DNA from: Candidatus Sulfopaludibacter sp.
GTDB taxonomy: Bacteria > Acidobacteriota > Terriglobia > Bryobacterales > Bryobacteraceae
NCBI GenBank assembly: GCA_031292755.1
Contig: JARLGM010000069.1
Span: 1 to 33,219, forward strand
DNA: 33,219 nucleotides
Direction: 5' to 3'
In this document: one piece after another, positions 1 to 8,262 of the stretch
Numbering within the stretch: the stretch's first letter is position 1
How the letters are laid out: every line of letters starts with the position of its first letter
The notes under the pieces: model-generated
Database searches by the model: none
The model's input: the letters and a program-made list of their open reading frames with translations, nothing else
What the model was told of the DNA's origin: nothing
Position numbers and translations under genes: made by a program

Positions 1-828
1 GAGTACATCCCCGTGGGAACACGTCCGAATCCCTATCTGGGCGCGGGCTTCTTCTGGTACACCGAAGCCAACAGCAGCTACAATGCGCTGCAGACCGACC
101 TTTCCCACCGCCTCAGCCGCGGCTTCGAAATCCGCGCCAACTACACCTGGTCGAAAAGTCTGGACATGAACTCCGGACTCACCGGCGCGCAGGCGCAGAA
201 CCAGCCGCAGATGGTCATGGACCGGAACAATCCGCGGCGCGACTGGGGACCCTCGGCTCTGGACCCGGCCTCGCAAGCCAGCATCTCGGGTCGCTATGAG
301 CTGCCGTTCGGCCATGGCAAACGCTGGTTGAAGAGGGCCGGCGGCGTCGAGAACAAGTTGCTCGGCGGCTGGCAGTTGAACGGGATCGCGACTTTTCTGA
401 GCGGCTTCCCCTTTACGCCCGTCATCGGCACCAACCGGTCAGGCGATGGCGACACCCGGAATCCCGACCGGCCTTCGTGGAACCCCGCCTTCACCGGACC
501 CGTCGTGCTGGGAAACCCGGGCCAGTGGTTCAATCCGAATGCCTTCATTCTGCCCGCGGTGGGCACCTATGGCGACCTGGGGCGCGGCGTATTCACCGGT
601 CCGGGGCTGGCGGATCTGGACGTGTCGCTGTTCAAGAATACCGAAGTCTCCGAACGGGCCAGCCTTCAGTTTCGCGCGGAATTCTTTAACGTTCTGAATC
701 ACCCGAATTTCGGAACGCCGAATGCCACCGCGTTTTCGAGCGGGGCGGTCAACGCCTCGGCCGGATTGATCACCACCCTGGCCACCACGCCGCGGCAGAT
801 TCAATTCGGCATGAAGCTGATGTTCTGA
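1..828 (+). CDS. TonB-dependent receptor (Oar-like), C-terminal part
   Basis: The reading frame is open from the first base, so the gene starts upstream of the window; about 275 C-terminal residues are visible. The sequence resembles the last beta strands of the large Oar-like TonB-dependent receptors that are abundant in Acidobacteriota: alternating aromatic and polar strands, a segment around ELPFGHGKRWL, a GWQLNG strand, an RAEFFNVLNHPNFG motif, and a C-terminal phenylalanine (FGMKLMF), the usual outer-membrane barrel signature. It should sit in the outer membrane and take up an unknown substrate, perhaps a carbohydrate. The plug domain and the usual N-terminal carboxypeptidase-regulatory domain lie outside the window. 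The next gene converges on it with only three bases between the stop codons. Confidence 0.85.
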   Translation, partial: EYIPVGTRPNPYLGAGFFWYTEANSSYNALQTDLSHRLSRGFEIRANYTWSKSLDMNSGLTGAQAQNQPQMVMDRNNPRRDWGPSALDPASQASISGRYELPFGHGKRWLKRAGGVENKLLGGWQLNGIATFLSGFPFTPVIGTNRSGDGDTRNPDRPSWNPAFTGPVVLGNPGQWFNPNAFILPAVGTYGDLGRGVFTGPGLADLDVSLFKNTEVSERASLQFRAEFFNVLNHPNFGTPNATAFSSGAVNASAGLITTLATTPRQIQFGMKLMF

Positions 829-831
829 GCC

Positions 832-1833
832 CTACCGCAGTTCGACAGTCCCGCTCTTTGCCGCGCGGAAAACGGCTTCGATCGCGCGCATGTTCTTCTC
901 CGCATCCTCCAGCGGGACCGGCGGCGCGGTGTGCTCCAGGATGGCTTGCGAGAATCGATCGCCTTGCAGGGTGTATTGATCGCAGGGCGCGAATTCTTCC
1001 ACCTTGATGCCGCTGCCCAGAATATCGCTGCCGTCGTCGATTCGGATGCGCGACATCTGCCCTGGAACCGCGTTGAATGGAATGTCGAAGTCGATACTCC
1101 CCTTCGTGCCGAGTAGACTCACGCTCTGGTTCGGCACGATCTGCGTACTACACGTGAAAATGCTGTGCCCGGAAGGAAATTCCAGCAGCGCCGAGGCGAG
1201 CATGTCGGTCTGGAACTCAGGATCGCGCACCAGCGTGCCGGAGACCCGCACCGGTTCCTCGCCGAAAAACATGCGCGACACTTTGATGGGGTAGCAGCCC
1301 ACATCCATCAGCCCGCCGCCCCCGTATTCCAGAACATTTCGCACGTTGCCCGGGTGCGGATTGAAATAGCCGAACGAGCCGATCACGGCCCGCAGCGTGC
1401 CGAGGTGACCGTTGTGCGCCAGTTCCATGGCGCGGATCCACTGCGGGTGGCAGACGATCATGAAAGCTTCGCCGATGGTGACGCCGGTGCGATCGCGCGC
1501 GGCGATCAGTTCCCGGGCTTCGGCGGCGCTCAGCCCGATGGGCTTTTCGCACAGCACGTGCTTGCCCGCCTCCGCGGCGCGGATGGACCACGGCACATGC
1601 AGGTGGTTGGGCAGCGGATTGTAGATGGCGTCGATTTCGGGATCGGCCAGCAGTTCCTCGTAGGAACCGTAAGCCTTCGGAATACCCAGATCGCGCGCCG
1701 CGGCCCGCGCCTTGGAAAGGTCCCGGGAAGCGATGGCCGCGACCTCCGTCAATTCCCCTTGCTGCATGGCGGGAATCACTTTGACTGTGGCGATGCGCGC
1801 CACTCCCAACACGCCCCAGCGAAGTTTTTTCAT
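832..1833 (-). CDS. Gfo/Idh/MocA family NAD(P)-dependent oxidoreductase
   Basis: This 333-residue protein has the two-domain build of the family: an N-terminal Rossmann fold starting RWGVLGVARIA (about residues 5-15), the family's EKP motif at about residues 96-98 whose lysine is catalytic, and a C-terminal alpha/beta domain that binds the substrate. Members oxidise or reduce sugars and related polyols with NAD(P); the exact substrate cannot be read from the sequence. The ATG at 1833 is preferred because an AGGAGG lies 11 bases upstream, whereas the in-frame TTG at 1842 is only two bases from it. It follows the aldolase gene by 15 bases, so the two are almost certainly cotranscribed, which points to breakdown of a sugar or sugar acid. 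Confidence 0.9.
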   Translation of the reverse strand: MKKLRWGVLGVARIATVKVIPAMQQGELTEVAAIASRDLSKARAAARDLGIPKAYGSYEELLADPEIDAIYNPLPNHLHVPWSIRAAEAGKHVLCEKPIGLSAAEARELIAARDRTGVTIGEAFMIVCHPQWIRAMELAHNGHLGTLRAVIGSFGYFNPHPGNVRNVLEYGGGGLMDVGCYPIKVSRMFFGEEPVRVSGTLVRDPEFQTDMLASALLEFPSGHSIFTCSTQIVPNQSVSLLGTKGSIDFDIPFNAVPGQMSRIRIDDGSDILGSGIKVEEFAPCDQYTLQGDRFSQAILEHTAPPVPLEDAEKNMRAIEAVFRAAKSGTVELR

Positions 1834-1843
1834 GATCGACAAT

Positions 1844-1850
1844 CCCTCCT
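1844..1850 (-). promoter_or_regulatory. Ribosome binding site of the oxidoreductase gene
   Basis: AGGAGGG on the minus strand, partly inside the stop codon of the upstream aldolase gene. Its distance fits the ATG at 1833 (11 bases from AGGAGG) and not the TTG at 1842. The overlap with the aldolase stop suggests coupled translation. Confidence 0.65.
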
Positions 1851-2514
1851 ATGCCATTTCGGCGCGTGCCTTTTGGATCGCCGCCAGGAACTGGCGCGCC
1901 CGCTCCTCGATCACATCGAATTTGCCCGCGGCCATCGACTTCCCGTCCACCAGTTCGCCGCCCACTCCTACCGCGCAGCATCCGGCCTTCAGAAAATCCG
2001 CCACCGTCTCCAGGTTGACCCCGCCAGTCGGCACCATTTCGATCTGCGGGAAGGGTCCCTTCAGCGCCTTGATATACTTTGCACCGCCTACGTTGCCGCA
2101 GGGAAAAACTTTCACCGCGTCGGCGCCGGCTTCCCACGCCGCCAGCACTTCGGTGGGCGTCAACGCTCCCGGAAACACGACTTTGGAGTACCGCTTGGCC
2201 ATTTCGATTACTGAAACGCGCAGGCTCGGCGAGACGAAGAACTCCGCGCCGGCCAGCATGCAGGAGCGCGCGGTTTCCGGATCGAGCACCGTCCCGGCGC
2301 CCAGGACCAGCTTGTCGCCGAACGTGTCCGCGGTCTTCTCCAGGGCCTTGATGGCGCCCGGAACCGTCATGGTAATCTCGGCGGCGCGCACGCCTCCGTT
2401 GTACAGCGCTTCCACCGCGCGTATGGCGTGCTCGGCGCTGGAGGCGCGCACAACCGGAACGATGCCCGCGCCCGTGATGAACTCTAAAATCTGTTTGGCT
2501 GTCATCTTTTTCAC
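1849..2514 (-). CDS. eda: 2-keto-3-deoxy-6-phosphogluconate (KDPG/KHG) aldolase
   Basis: The 221 residues match the class I KDPG/KHG aldolase TIM barrel, which splits 2-keto-3-deoxy-6-phosphogluconate into pyruvate and glyceraldehyde 3-phosphate (or handles related keto-acids). Visible motifs are GIVPVVR near the N-terminus, the catalytic glutamate in RAAEITM (E46), GAGTV at 73-77, the Schiff-base lysine in AVKVFP (K135), and the PTGGV phosphate-binding segment at 162-166. The arginine found four residues after the glutamate in the E. coli enzyme is a threonine here (T50), so substrate preference may differ. The start is either GTG at 2514 or ATG at 2505; neither has a clear ribosome site. 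It is the first gene of an operon with the oxidoreductase and is divergent from the glycosyltransferase gene. Confidence 0.9.
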   Translation of the reverse strand: MKKMTAKQILEFITGAGIVPVVRASSAEHAIRAVEALYNGGVRAAEITMTVPGAIKALEKTADTFGDKLVLGAGTVLDPETARSCMLAGAEFFVSPSLRVSVIEMAKRYSKVVFPGALTPTEVLAAWEAGADAVKVFPCGNVGGAKYIKALKGPFPQIEMVPTGGVNLETVADFLKAGCCAVGVGGELVDGKSMAAGKFDVIEERARQFLAAIQKARAEMA

Positions 2515-2551
2515 GGTAACATCTGGAGCGGCATCACGTTATGCTATTGAT

Positions 2552-3400
2552 TTGACGCCACAAGCCAAATCAGAACAGGAGAAACTGCCGCCGCGCGTAT
2601 CGGTGGCGGTGGTTTCACGCAACCGGCAGGAGCGGCTGCGCCGGTGCTTGCAATCGCTGGAACAATCCGAAGGCCGCGACAAACTTCAGATCATCGTGGT
2701 CGATAACGGCTCGTCGGATGGCAGCGCGTCGCTCGACAGTGAGTTTCCCCACACGCAATTCATCCGGCTGCCGAAGGATTTCGGCCTCACCAAGGCCATG
2801 AATCTCGGCTGGCGCGCGGCCGACGCCGAATACGTGTTCTTCCTCCACGACGATACCGAAGTCGACCCGGCGGCCGCGCTCCGCCTGGCCGAACTGCTGG
2901 ACGCGAACCCCGATGTGGCCGCCGCCTGTCCGCTCCTGGTGGACGCGCAGGGCCGTCCCGCGCCGCAACTCGGCGCCTTCCCGCCGGACAACCGCTGGAC
3001 CCCCGCCGCACCGGACGGTGACGAGCCCATCCCCGTCGAGTATCCTCGCGGAGCCGCATTCCTCATGCGCGTCGCGCTGATCCGGGCGGTCCGGCAGATC
3101 GACGAACGCTTCGGACAGTTCGGCGGCGATGCCGATCTGGCCGCGCAGATCAATCGCTCCGGGAAGAAGATTCTGCTGCTGCCCACCGTCAAAGTGTTGC
3201 ACCATGGCAGCCAGGGCTACACCACCGAAGAGCGCGCCGATTTCCTGCTCTGCCGGGCCGCCTTTTCGGCCAAGTACTTCGGCTTCGGCGCAGGATTGAA
3301 GGCCCGCCTGGCGGCCATTTTCGGACCGCTGTTCTCCTTTCAGTTCGGCGAGTTGACTCGCACCATCTCAGGGCAGAAGATTGACGGCACCCAGTCCTGA
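2552..3400 (+). CDS. Glycosyltransferase family 2
   Basis: A GT-A-type glycosyltransferase of about 282 residues. It begins with the VSVAVVSRNR strand, has the nucleotide-binding segment IIVVDNGSSDGS (about 48-59) and the metal-binding DDT in FFLHDDTEV (about 97-105). The later RGAAFLMR and DERFGQFGGDADL segments resemble rhamnosyltransferase-like enzymes, with GDADL where EDVDL is usual. It should move an activated sugar onto a cell-surface polysaccharide or other acceptor at the inner face of the membrane. The start is uncertain: no in-frame ATG exists near the domain start, and TTG at 2552 is my choice without a convincing ribosome site. Only about 37 bases separate this start from the divergent aldolase gene. 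The acceptor and donor sugars cannot be told. Confidence 0.8.
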   Translation: MTPQAKSEQEKLPPRVSVAVVSRNRQERLRRCLQSLEQSEGRDKLQIIVVDNGSSDGSASLDSEFPHTQFIRLPKDFGLTKAMNLGWRAADAEYVFFLHDDTEVDPAAALRLAELLDANPDVAAACPLLVDAQGRPAPQLGAFPPDNRWTPAAPDGDEPIPVEYPRGAAFLMRVALIRAVRQIDERFGQFGGDADLAAQINRSGKKILLLPTVKVLHHGSQGYTTEERADFLLCRAAFSAKYFGFGAGLKARLAAIFGPLFSFQFGELTRTISGQKIDGTQS

Positions 3401-3430
3401 CCCTGGTTAACTACCCTTTTGCTTACCTTT

Positions 3431-3459
3431 GGGATCTGGTACGGCTGGGATCTGTACGG
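3431..3459 (+). repeat. Short tandem direct repeat upstream of a small gene
   Basis: Two near-identical copies, GGGATCTGGTACGG (3431-3444) and GGGATCTGTACGG (3447-3459), lie just before the small membrane-protein gene. The palindrome GTTAAC follows immediately at 3459-3464, and two more GTTAAC copies occur near 3406 and 3964. This could be a binding site or chance; nothing else supports a role. Confidence 0.4.
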
Positions 3460-3473
3460 TTAACATTAACCCC

Positions 3474-3953
3474 ATGATGGAAGCACTGCTGTGGATCCTG
3501 CTGCCCGGTTGCGTTGCCCTGGCTTCCGGCCTGCTCGCCTGGTTCGTCATGCAATCCCGCATGGACGTCGCGCTGGCCGATCAGCGCACGGAACTGGCCG
3601 AAATGCGTGGCGTCATCGACGCTGAAAAGGCGGCCATCCAAGCCTCCATGCAAGCCACCCTGCACGCCACCGAAGAGAGCGTCAAGCGCAAGGCGCTGGA
3701 AGCCTTCCTCTCCGAACTGAAGGTGGAACAGCGGCACTACACCCGCGAGAATCGCCTGCTGTTGCAGAATCGCCGCAGCCTGGTGCTGCAGGAGCGCATG
3801 TACTTCCGCAACATCCCGCTCTCGGACTGGATCGAGCACGAAGTGCAGCTCGACGAAGGCGTGGACATCGAGCGCCTGGTGCAGGACATGACTATTTTCG
3901 ACAAAGCCGTGGTCAACATCGCCGACATTCCGCGCCGCAAAGCCCTGGCTTAA
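3474..3953 (+). CDS. Small membrane-anchored coiled-coil protein, function unknown
   Basis: I do not recognise this 159-residue protein. It starts with one hydrophobic segment (about residues 4-24, LLWILLPGCVALASGLLAWF), followed by a charged alanine/glutamate-rich helix likely to form a coiled coil (about 28-95), then a compact C-terminal part with an RMYFRNIPLSDWIEHEV segment. The build suggests an inner-membrane anchor with a cytoplasmic or periplasmic helical rod, superficially like the N-terminus of RmuC-type proteins, but there is no nuclease domain. The start is one of two adjacent ATGs (3474 or 3477); there is no clear ribosome site. It lies between the glycosyltransferase and the cytochrome gene on the same strand. 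Confidence 0.65.
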   Translation: MMEALLWILLPGCVALASGLLAWFVMQSRMDVALADQRTELAEMRGVIDAEKAAIQASMQATLHATEESVKRKALEAFLSELKVEQRHYTRENRLLLQNRRSLVLQERMYFRNIPLSDWIEHEVQLDEGVDIERLVQDMTIFDKAVVNIADIPRRKALA

Positions 3954-4005
3954 GATGTAGCACTGTTAACCTTCCGCACTCCGGGACTGTTGATAAGATA
4001 GAGAA

Positions 4006-4332
4006 ATGAATCGTGTTCGTACATGGGTTGTTTGTGCCACGCTGGCCGCTGGATCGGCCGCGCTTTTCGCCGCGGGGAAGGGCGATGCAACAAAAGGGAA
4101 GGCCGTCTTCGAGCAGTGCGGCGTCTGCCATAATGCGGACAGCACGGAAAAGAAGATGGGACCCGGCCTGAAGGGTCTCTTCGCGAAGGACAAAATGGCC
4201 AACGATAAGAAACCCACCGAGGCCAACGTCCGCACCAAAATCGATGAAGGCGGCAACGGCATGCCCGCTTACAAAGACATGCTGAGCGATACGGAAAAAG
4301 ACGACCTGATCGCCTACTTGAAAACGCTGTAG
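4006..4332 (+). CDS. Small monohaem cytochrome c (class I)
   Basis: A 108-residue exported cytochrome c. It has a signal peptide (residues 1 to about 23, VRTWVVCATLAAGSAALFAA), a single CGVCH haem-binding motif at about 38-42, and a probable methionine axial ligand in NGMPAYKDML (M86). Length and motif order fit soluble periplasmic class I cytochromes that carry electrons between membrane complexes and terminal oxidases or other acceptors; the partner is not shown. There are about 50 bases between the preceding gene and this one, so it may have its own promoter. It ends in a hairpin shared with the convergent S41 gene. Confidence 0.88.
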   Translation: MNRVRTWVVCATLAAGSAALFAAGKGDATKGKAVFEQCGVCHNADSTEKKMGPGLKGLFAKDKMANDKKPTEANVRTKIDEGGNGMPAYKDMLSDTEKDDLIAYLKTL

Positions 4333-4353
4333 GACAGGCCTTCCGGCCTGTCC
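4332..4353. terminator. Hairpin between convergent genes
   Basis: A perfect 9-bp stem, GGACAGGCC (4332-4340) and GGCCTGTCC (4345-4353), with a TTCC loop, lies between the convergent cytochrome c and S41 genes. There is no T run on either side, so it may be a bidirectional attenuating hairpin or a dispersed repeat rather than a classic intrinsic terminator. A related core (GACAGG...CCTGTC) occurs on the other side of the S41 gene at 5639-5656. Confidence 0.5.
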
Positions 4354-4362
4354 CCCCCGCTG

Positions 4363-5586
4363 CTATCCGGCTTTCACTGCGAGAAGTTCCAGAGCCTTCT
4401 TTACCACGGGATCGTCTTCGGTTTTCTTGGGCGCCTGCTGTGCGTCCTGAGCTTCGGCGATGGGCTCGCCATTCTCGTCGTAATCCACCTGGATATCCGG
4501 TTCGGCAACCACCGTCGCGGGCACCACGCCGTTATCCTGGATGGCCTTGCCGTTGGCCGCATAGTACTTCGCTACCGACAAGATAATGGCGCCGCCGTCG
4601 TCCATGGTGATCGCCTTACGCATCGCGGCATCGCCGTAGGTGCGTTCGCCCACCACCTGCGCGCGCTTGGTATCCTGCAGAGCCGCGGCGGCGATCTCCG
4701 CGCCATCCGCCGTTCCGCGATTGGTCAGGTACGCCATGGGCAGGTCCGTAACAGCCTTCGACGGGTCCGCGGCGAAGTTCTGCTGCGGCACCTTCTGGCC
4801 TTTCAGGTAAGTAATCTGGCCGCTCTTCATGAACAGATTGGCCAGCGCGATGCCGTCTTCCGGAGCCCCCATGGCGCAGCCCCGGGCATCCACAACCAGC
4901 TTCTGCGCTCCCGCCTTTTGTAGCTTCTGTACGGCCGCGGCCGTCTCCTTCACCGCGGCGGGAGACAGCGCATCGATGTTGATGTAACCCACCTGCCCCG
5001 GAAGCATCTTGCTATCCACGGCGGGCAGGACCAGCATCGCGCGAGTCAGCTTTACCATCTGCGGTTCCGGATGCCGCACGCGCACCACACTCACTTCCAC
5101 CGGCGTGTTGGATTCGCCCTGCAGCAACATGTATGCGTAGGCCAGGGGCATGTCGCGCGTGGCGATCCCCTTGATGCTCTCGATCATGTCGTAGCTGCCC
5201 AGGCCGGCTTTCGCGGCGGGAGAGTTGGGCACTGTGCCGACCACGCCGATGTAGCCCTGCTGCTTGGAAAGAACCAGGCCTACGTCCGCGCGCTTTACAT
5301 CCTTGTATTTCAGGTATTCCTTGTACTGATCGGCATTCAGATAGCTGGCGAACCGGTCAATGGATTCCAGCATGCCGTTCAAGGCGCCCATGGTCACACT
5401 CTTCATGTCCGGTTCTTCCACGTACTGGGTTTTGATGTAACCCACTACGTCGGTGAAGACTTGAAGGTGTTTGTAAGTGTCATCCTGCTGGCTGCCCGAC
5501 CCTTTGCCCATCACGTTTCCGATCAGGAGCAGGGCTGTGACGCACGTTGACGCGCTCACGATGAAGTATTTTGTACGGCTACTCAT
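4363..5586 (-). CDS. S41-family (C-terminal processing peptidase-like) protein, catalytic dyad missing
   Basis: A 407-residue protein with the layout of CtpA-type S41 proteases: an N-terminal signal/anchor (about 7-27), a helical N-domain (40-95), a PDZ domain (about 100-175) and the S41 fold (about 185-360), ending in the DPVVKKALELL helix common in the family. The active-site positions are not conserved. Where active members read NxGSAS with the nucleophilic serine, this reads NRGTAD (T292); where they read TFGKG with the catalytic lysine, this reads TYGDA (D319). The usual DLRGNPGG segment is DARGCAMG. I therefore infer a catalytically inactive homologue, perhaps a periplasmic peptide-binding or scaffold protein. 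The reading frame is intact, so it is not an obvious pseudogene. Confidence 0.85.
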   Translation of the reverse strand: MSSRTKYFIVSASTCVTALLLIGNVMGKGSGSQQDDTYKHLQVFTDVVGYIKTQYVEEPDMKSVTMGALNGMLESIDRFASYLNADQYKEYLKYKDVKRADVGLVLSKQQGYIGVVGTVPNSPAAKAGLGSYDMIESIKGIATRDMPLAYAYMLLQGESNTPVEVSVVRVRHPEPQMVKLTRAMLVLPAVDSKMLPGQVGYINIDALSPAAVKETAAAVQKLQKAGAQKLVVDARGCAMGAPEDGIALANLFMKSGQITYLKGQKVPQQNFAADPSKAVTDLPMAYLTNRGTADGAEIAAAALQDTKRAQVVGERTYGDAAMRKAITMDDGGAIILSVAKYYAANGKAIQDNGVVPATVVAEPDIQVDYDENGEPIAEAQDAQQAPKKTEDDPVVKKALELLAVKAG

Positions 5587-5638
5587 GGTTGTATCGATCT
5601 CTCCGGAGGCCTGAAGCCATTATAAGGCTTTCCGTGCA

Positions 5639-5656
5639 GACAGGCTTATCCCTGTC
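5639..5656. repeat. Small inverted repeat upstream of the S41 gene
   Basis: GACAGG (5639-5644) and CCTGTC (5651-5656) form a 6-bp stem around CTTATC. The same core is found in the 9-bp hairpin on the other side of the S41 gene (4332-4353). It lies within the leader region of the S41 gene. Confidence 0.4.
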
Positions 5657-5722
5657 CTTTTGGACGCAGGACGGCCGGGTTTGGTTGTAACTGTTTTCTC
5701 ACCCGCCCATCCGCTTTCTGGC

Positions 5723-5750
5723 GCGCGCGGCTCCGTCCGGAGCCGTGCGC
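5723..5750 (-). terminator. Hairpin downstream of clpC
   Basis: A 12-bp stem with one wobble position, GCGCGCGGCTCC (5723-5734) and GGAGCCGTGCGC (5739-5750), with a GTCC loop, lies 13 bases beyond the clpC stop. No U run follows on the minus strand, so it could be a terminator or a transcript-stabilising hairpin. Confidence 0.55.
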
Positions 5751-5762
5751 GTTGGGGAGCGG

Positions 5763-8240
5763 TTAGAACGTGTACAGCAGGGTGCCGGGAGCGGGCTCCA
5801 CCGGGCCGCCGGCGGTTACCGGAGCCTCGCCTTCCACGTTGAGCTGGCGATAGTAGATGCCCGTATCGCCCAGGTAGACTTCCAATTCGGAAGGCCGGGG
5901 CAGCGTGCCCTGGATCAACGATTCGGAAAGCGGGTCTTCGATGTACTTCTGGAGCGCACGGCGCAGGGGCCGCGCGCCGTAGCTGCGATCGCTGCAAGTC
6001 TTCTCCAGCAGGTACTTGGCGGCGTCCGGAGCCAGCTTGATCTTCACCTGCTTGGCCACCAGGTTGACGTTCACCTGGTCCACCAGCAGGTCGATGATCA
6101 GGATCAGGTCGTCGTCGGTCAGGCTGGTGAAGAGGATCACTTCGTCCAGACGGTTCAGGAATTCAGGATTGAACGCCTTCTTGACCTCGCCCCGCACCAT
6201 GTCCTCGATCTTCGAGGGGATACCCTCTCCGGGAGGCGCCGAAAAGCCCAACTGCCCGCGCTTTTCGAGGAAGCGCGCGCCCAGGTTGGACGTCATGATG
6301 ATGATCGTGTTCTTGAAATCCACCTGGTTGCCGAGCCCGTCGGTCAACTGGCCGTCCTCGAACACCTGGAGCAGGATATTGTAGATGTCCGGGTGGGCCT
6401 TTTCGATTTCATCCAGCAGGATGATCGAATAGGGATTGCGCTTCACCCGCTCGGTGAGCTGCCCGCCCTCTTCATAACCCACATATCCCGGAGGCGAACC
6501 GATCAGCTTGGAGATCGAATGCTTCTCCATGTACTCCGACATATCGAAGCGCACCAGGCTCTTCTCGCTGCCGAACAGGAAGCTGGCAAGGGCCCGCGCC
6601 ACTTCCGTCTTGCCCACGCCGGTGGGCCCCAGGAACAGGAACGAACCGGCCGGCCGCGCCGACGATTTCAGCCCGGCGCGCGAACGGCGGATGGCCCGTG
6701 CGAGAGCCGAAATCGCCTTTTCCTGGCTGATGACGCGCTTGTGCAACTCCTGCTCGATGCGCAGCAGCTTGGTGATCTCTTCCTCTTTAATCGAGGTCAT
6801 GGGGACGCCGGTCCAGCGCGCCACCACGTCTTCGATATCGTCCTTGGTCACGCAGCCGGTGGAAGAATCGTCCAGATTGTATTTCTCCCGGAGCTGCCGC
6901 ATGTTCTCGCGCTCTTTGCGTTCTTCGTCGGAGTAGAAGCGCGCCTTCTCGAACTCGTGGTTCGCGATGGCGTTCTCCATGCGATGGACAATGAACTTGA
7001 TGCGCTTCTGGATGTCCGCCAGGTCGGCCGGAAGGGTGGTCTGCCGCAGCTTTACGCGCGCGCCCGCCTCGTCGATCAGGTCGATCGCTTTGTCCGGCAG
7101 GTAGCGATCCGGTATATAGCGGCTGCTGGTGAACACAGCGGTCTCGATGGCATCGTCCGTATACGCCACGGCGTGAAACTTCTCGTAGCGATCCTTGATG
7201 CCGAAGAGGATTTTCACCGCGTCGCCTTCGCTGGGCGGAGGAACCTTGACGGCCTGGAAGCGCCGCTCCAGGGAGCGATCCTTTTCGATCGACTTGCGGA
7301 ACTCCGCCGGGGTGGTGGCGCCAATGCACTGGATCTCCCCGCGGGAAAGCGCCGGCTTCAGGATATTGGCCGCATCCAGCGAGCCTTCCGCCGAACCCGC
7401 GCCCACCAGCGTGTGCAGCTCATCGATGAAGATGATGGCATTCTGGTTTTCCATCAGCTCCTTCATGATCGTCTTGAGCCGCTCTTCAAACTGCCCGCGA
7501 TACTTGGTGCCGGCCACGATCAGCGAAAGATCCAGCGCCAGAATCCGCTTGTCGGCCAGGAAAGACGGAACGTCACCCTCGGCGATACGCTGCGCCAACC
7601 CTTCCACGATAGCCGTTTTCCCAACACCCGGTTCGCCGATCAGGACGGGATTGTTCTTGGTGCGGCGGCACAGAATCTGCACCACGCGCTCCAGTTCGTA
7701 ATCGCGGCCGATCAGCGGGTCCAGCGTATTGTCCATAGCGGCTTGGGTGAGGTCGCGGCTGAACTCCGCCAGCAGGGAACTCTCCTTGGGCCGTTGCGAG
7801 GCCACCTTCTCGCTTTGCGACCGCGCCAACTCTTCCCGGATGGTGGAAAGCCTTAGGCCCCGCTCGTGCAGGATTTCCGCCGCAAAGCATTTTTCTTCGC
7901 GAAGCAGCCCCAGCAGCAGGTGCTCGGTGCCGATATGCTTGTGATTCAAGCGCTCGGCCTCCTCGGCGCCATACGCCAGAACACGTTTGCATTCATGACT
8001 CAACGGGAGATCCACGCTCGTGGACACCTTCTCCCGAATCGTCGTATGCCCTTCAATCTGTTTGCGGATCGATTCCACGGCGGCATGCGATCGCAGGAAT
8101 CGGTTCGCTAACGCTTTGTCTTCGCGTAACAGGCCGAGGAGCAGGTGTTCGGTTTCAATGTAGGGACTGCCGAACTGGCTGGCCTCGTAGCGCGCGAAGA
8201 AGATGACCCTCCGCGCTTTCTCCGTGTATCGCTCAAACAT
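5763..8240 (-). CDS. clpC: ClpC-type AAA+ chaperone, ATP-binding subunit of Clp protease
   Basis: An 825-residue Hsp100 protein that unfolds substrates and feeds them to ClpP in the cytoplasm. In order it has two Clp-N repeats (about 1-140, each with the [11 protein letters not shown] motif), AAA+ domain 1 (Walker A GEPGVGKT at 202-209, then [16 protein letters not shown]), a middle region with a UVR-like helical motif as in ClpC, and AAA+ domain 2 (Walker [20 protein letters not shown], and an LGF segment where ClpC proteins carry their ClpP-docking loop). The short middle region rules out ClpB. The ATG at 8240 follows an AGGGGG sequence. It starts 22 bases after the LolD-like gene, suggesting cotranscription. 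No ClpP or McsA/B gene is in the window. Confidence 0.95.
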   Translation of the reverse strand: MFERYTEKARRVIFFARYEASQFGSPYIETEHLLLGLLREDKALANRFLRSHAAVESIRKQIEGHTTIREKVSTSVDLPLSHECKRVLAYGAEEAERLNHKHIGTEHLLLGLLREEKCFAAEILHERGLRLSTIREELARSQSEKVASQRPKESSLLAEFSRDLTQAAMDNTLDPLIGRDYELERVVQILCRRTKNNPVLIGEPGVGKTAIVEGLAQRIAEGDVPSFLADKRILALDLSLIVAGTKYRGQFEERLKTIMKELMENQNAIIFIDELHTLVGAGSAEGSLDAANILKPALSRGEIQCIGATTPAEFRKSIEKDRSLERRFQAVKVPPPSEGDAVKILFGIKDRYEKFHAVAYTDDAIETAVFTSSRYIPDRYLPDKAIDLIDEAGARVKLRQTTLPADLADIQKRIKFIVHRMENAIANHEFEKARFYSDEERKERENMRQLREKYNLDDSSTGCVTKDDIEDVVARWTGVPMTSIKEEEITKLLRIEQELHKRVISQEKAISALARAIRRSRAGLKSSARPAGSFLFLGPTGVGKTEVARALASFLFGSEKSLVRFDMSEYMEKHSISKLIGSPPGYVGYEEGGQLTERVKRNPYSIILLDEIEKAHPDIYNILLQVFEDGQLTDGLGNQVDFKNTIIIMTSNLGARFLEKRGQLGFSAPPGEGIPSKIEDMVRGEVKKAFNPEFLNRLDEVILFTSLTDDDLILIIDLLVDQVNVNLVAKQVKIKLAPDAAKYLLEKTCSDRSYGARPLRRALQKYIEDPLSESLIQGTLPRPSELEVYLGDTGIYYRQLNVEGEAPVTAGGPVEPAPGTLLYTF

Positions 8241-8262
8241 GATAAGTGACGCCCCCTATGAT

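Noticed and set aside
1165..2214. Long plus-strand open frame opposite the oxidoreductase and aldolase genes
   Set aside because: It is a shadow of two well-supported minus-strand genes in a GC-rich genome and has no recognisable domain.
5745..7856. Long plus-strand open frame opposite clpC
   Set aside because: Antisense shadow of a clear clpC gene; composition and lack of domains argue against coding.
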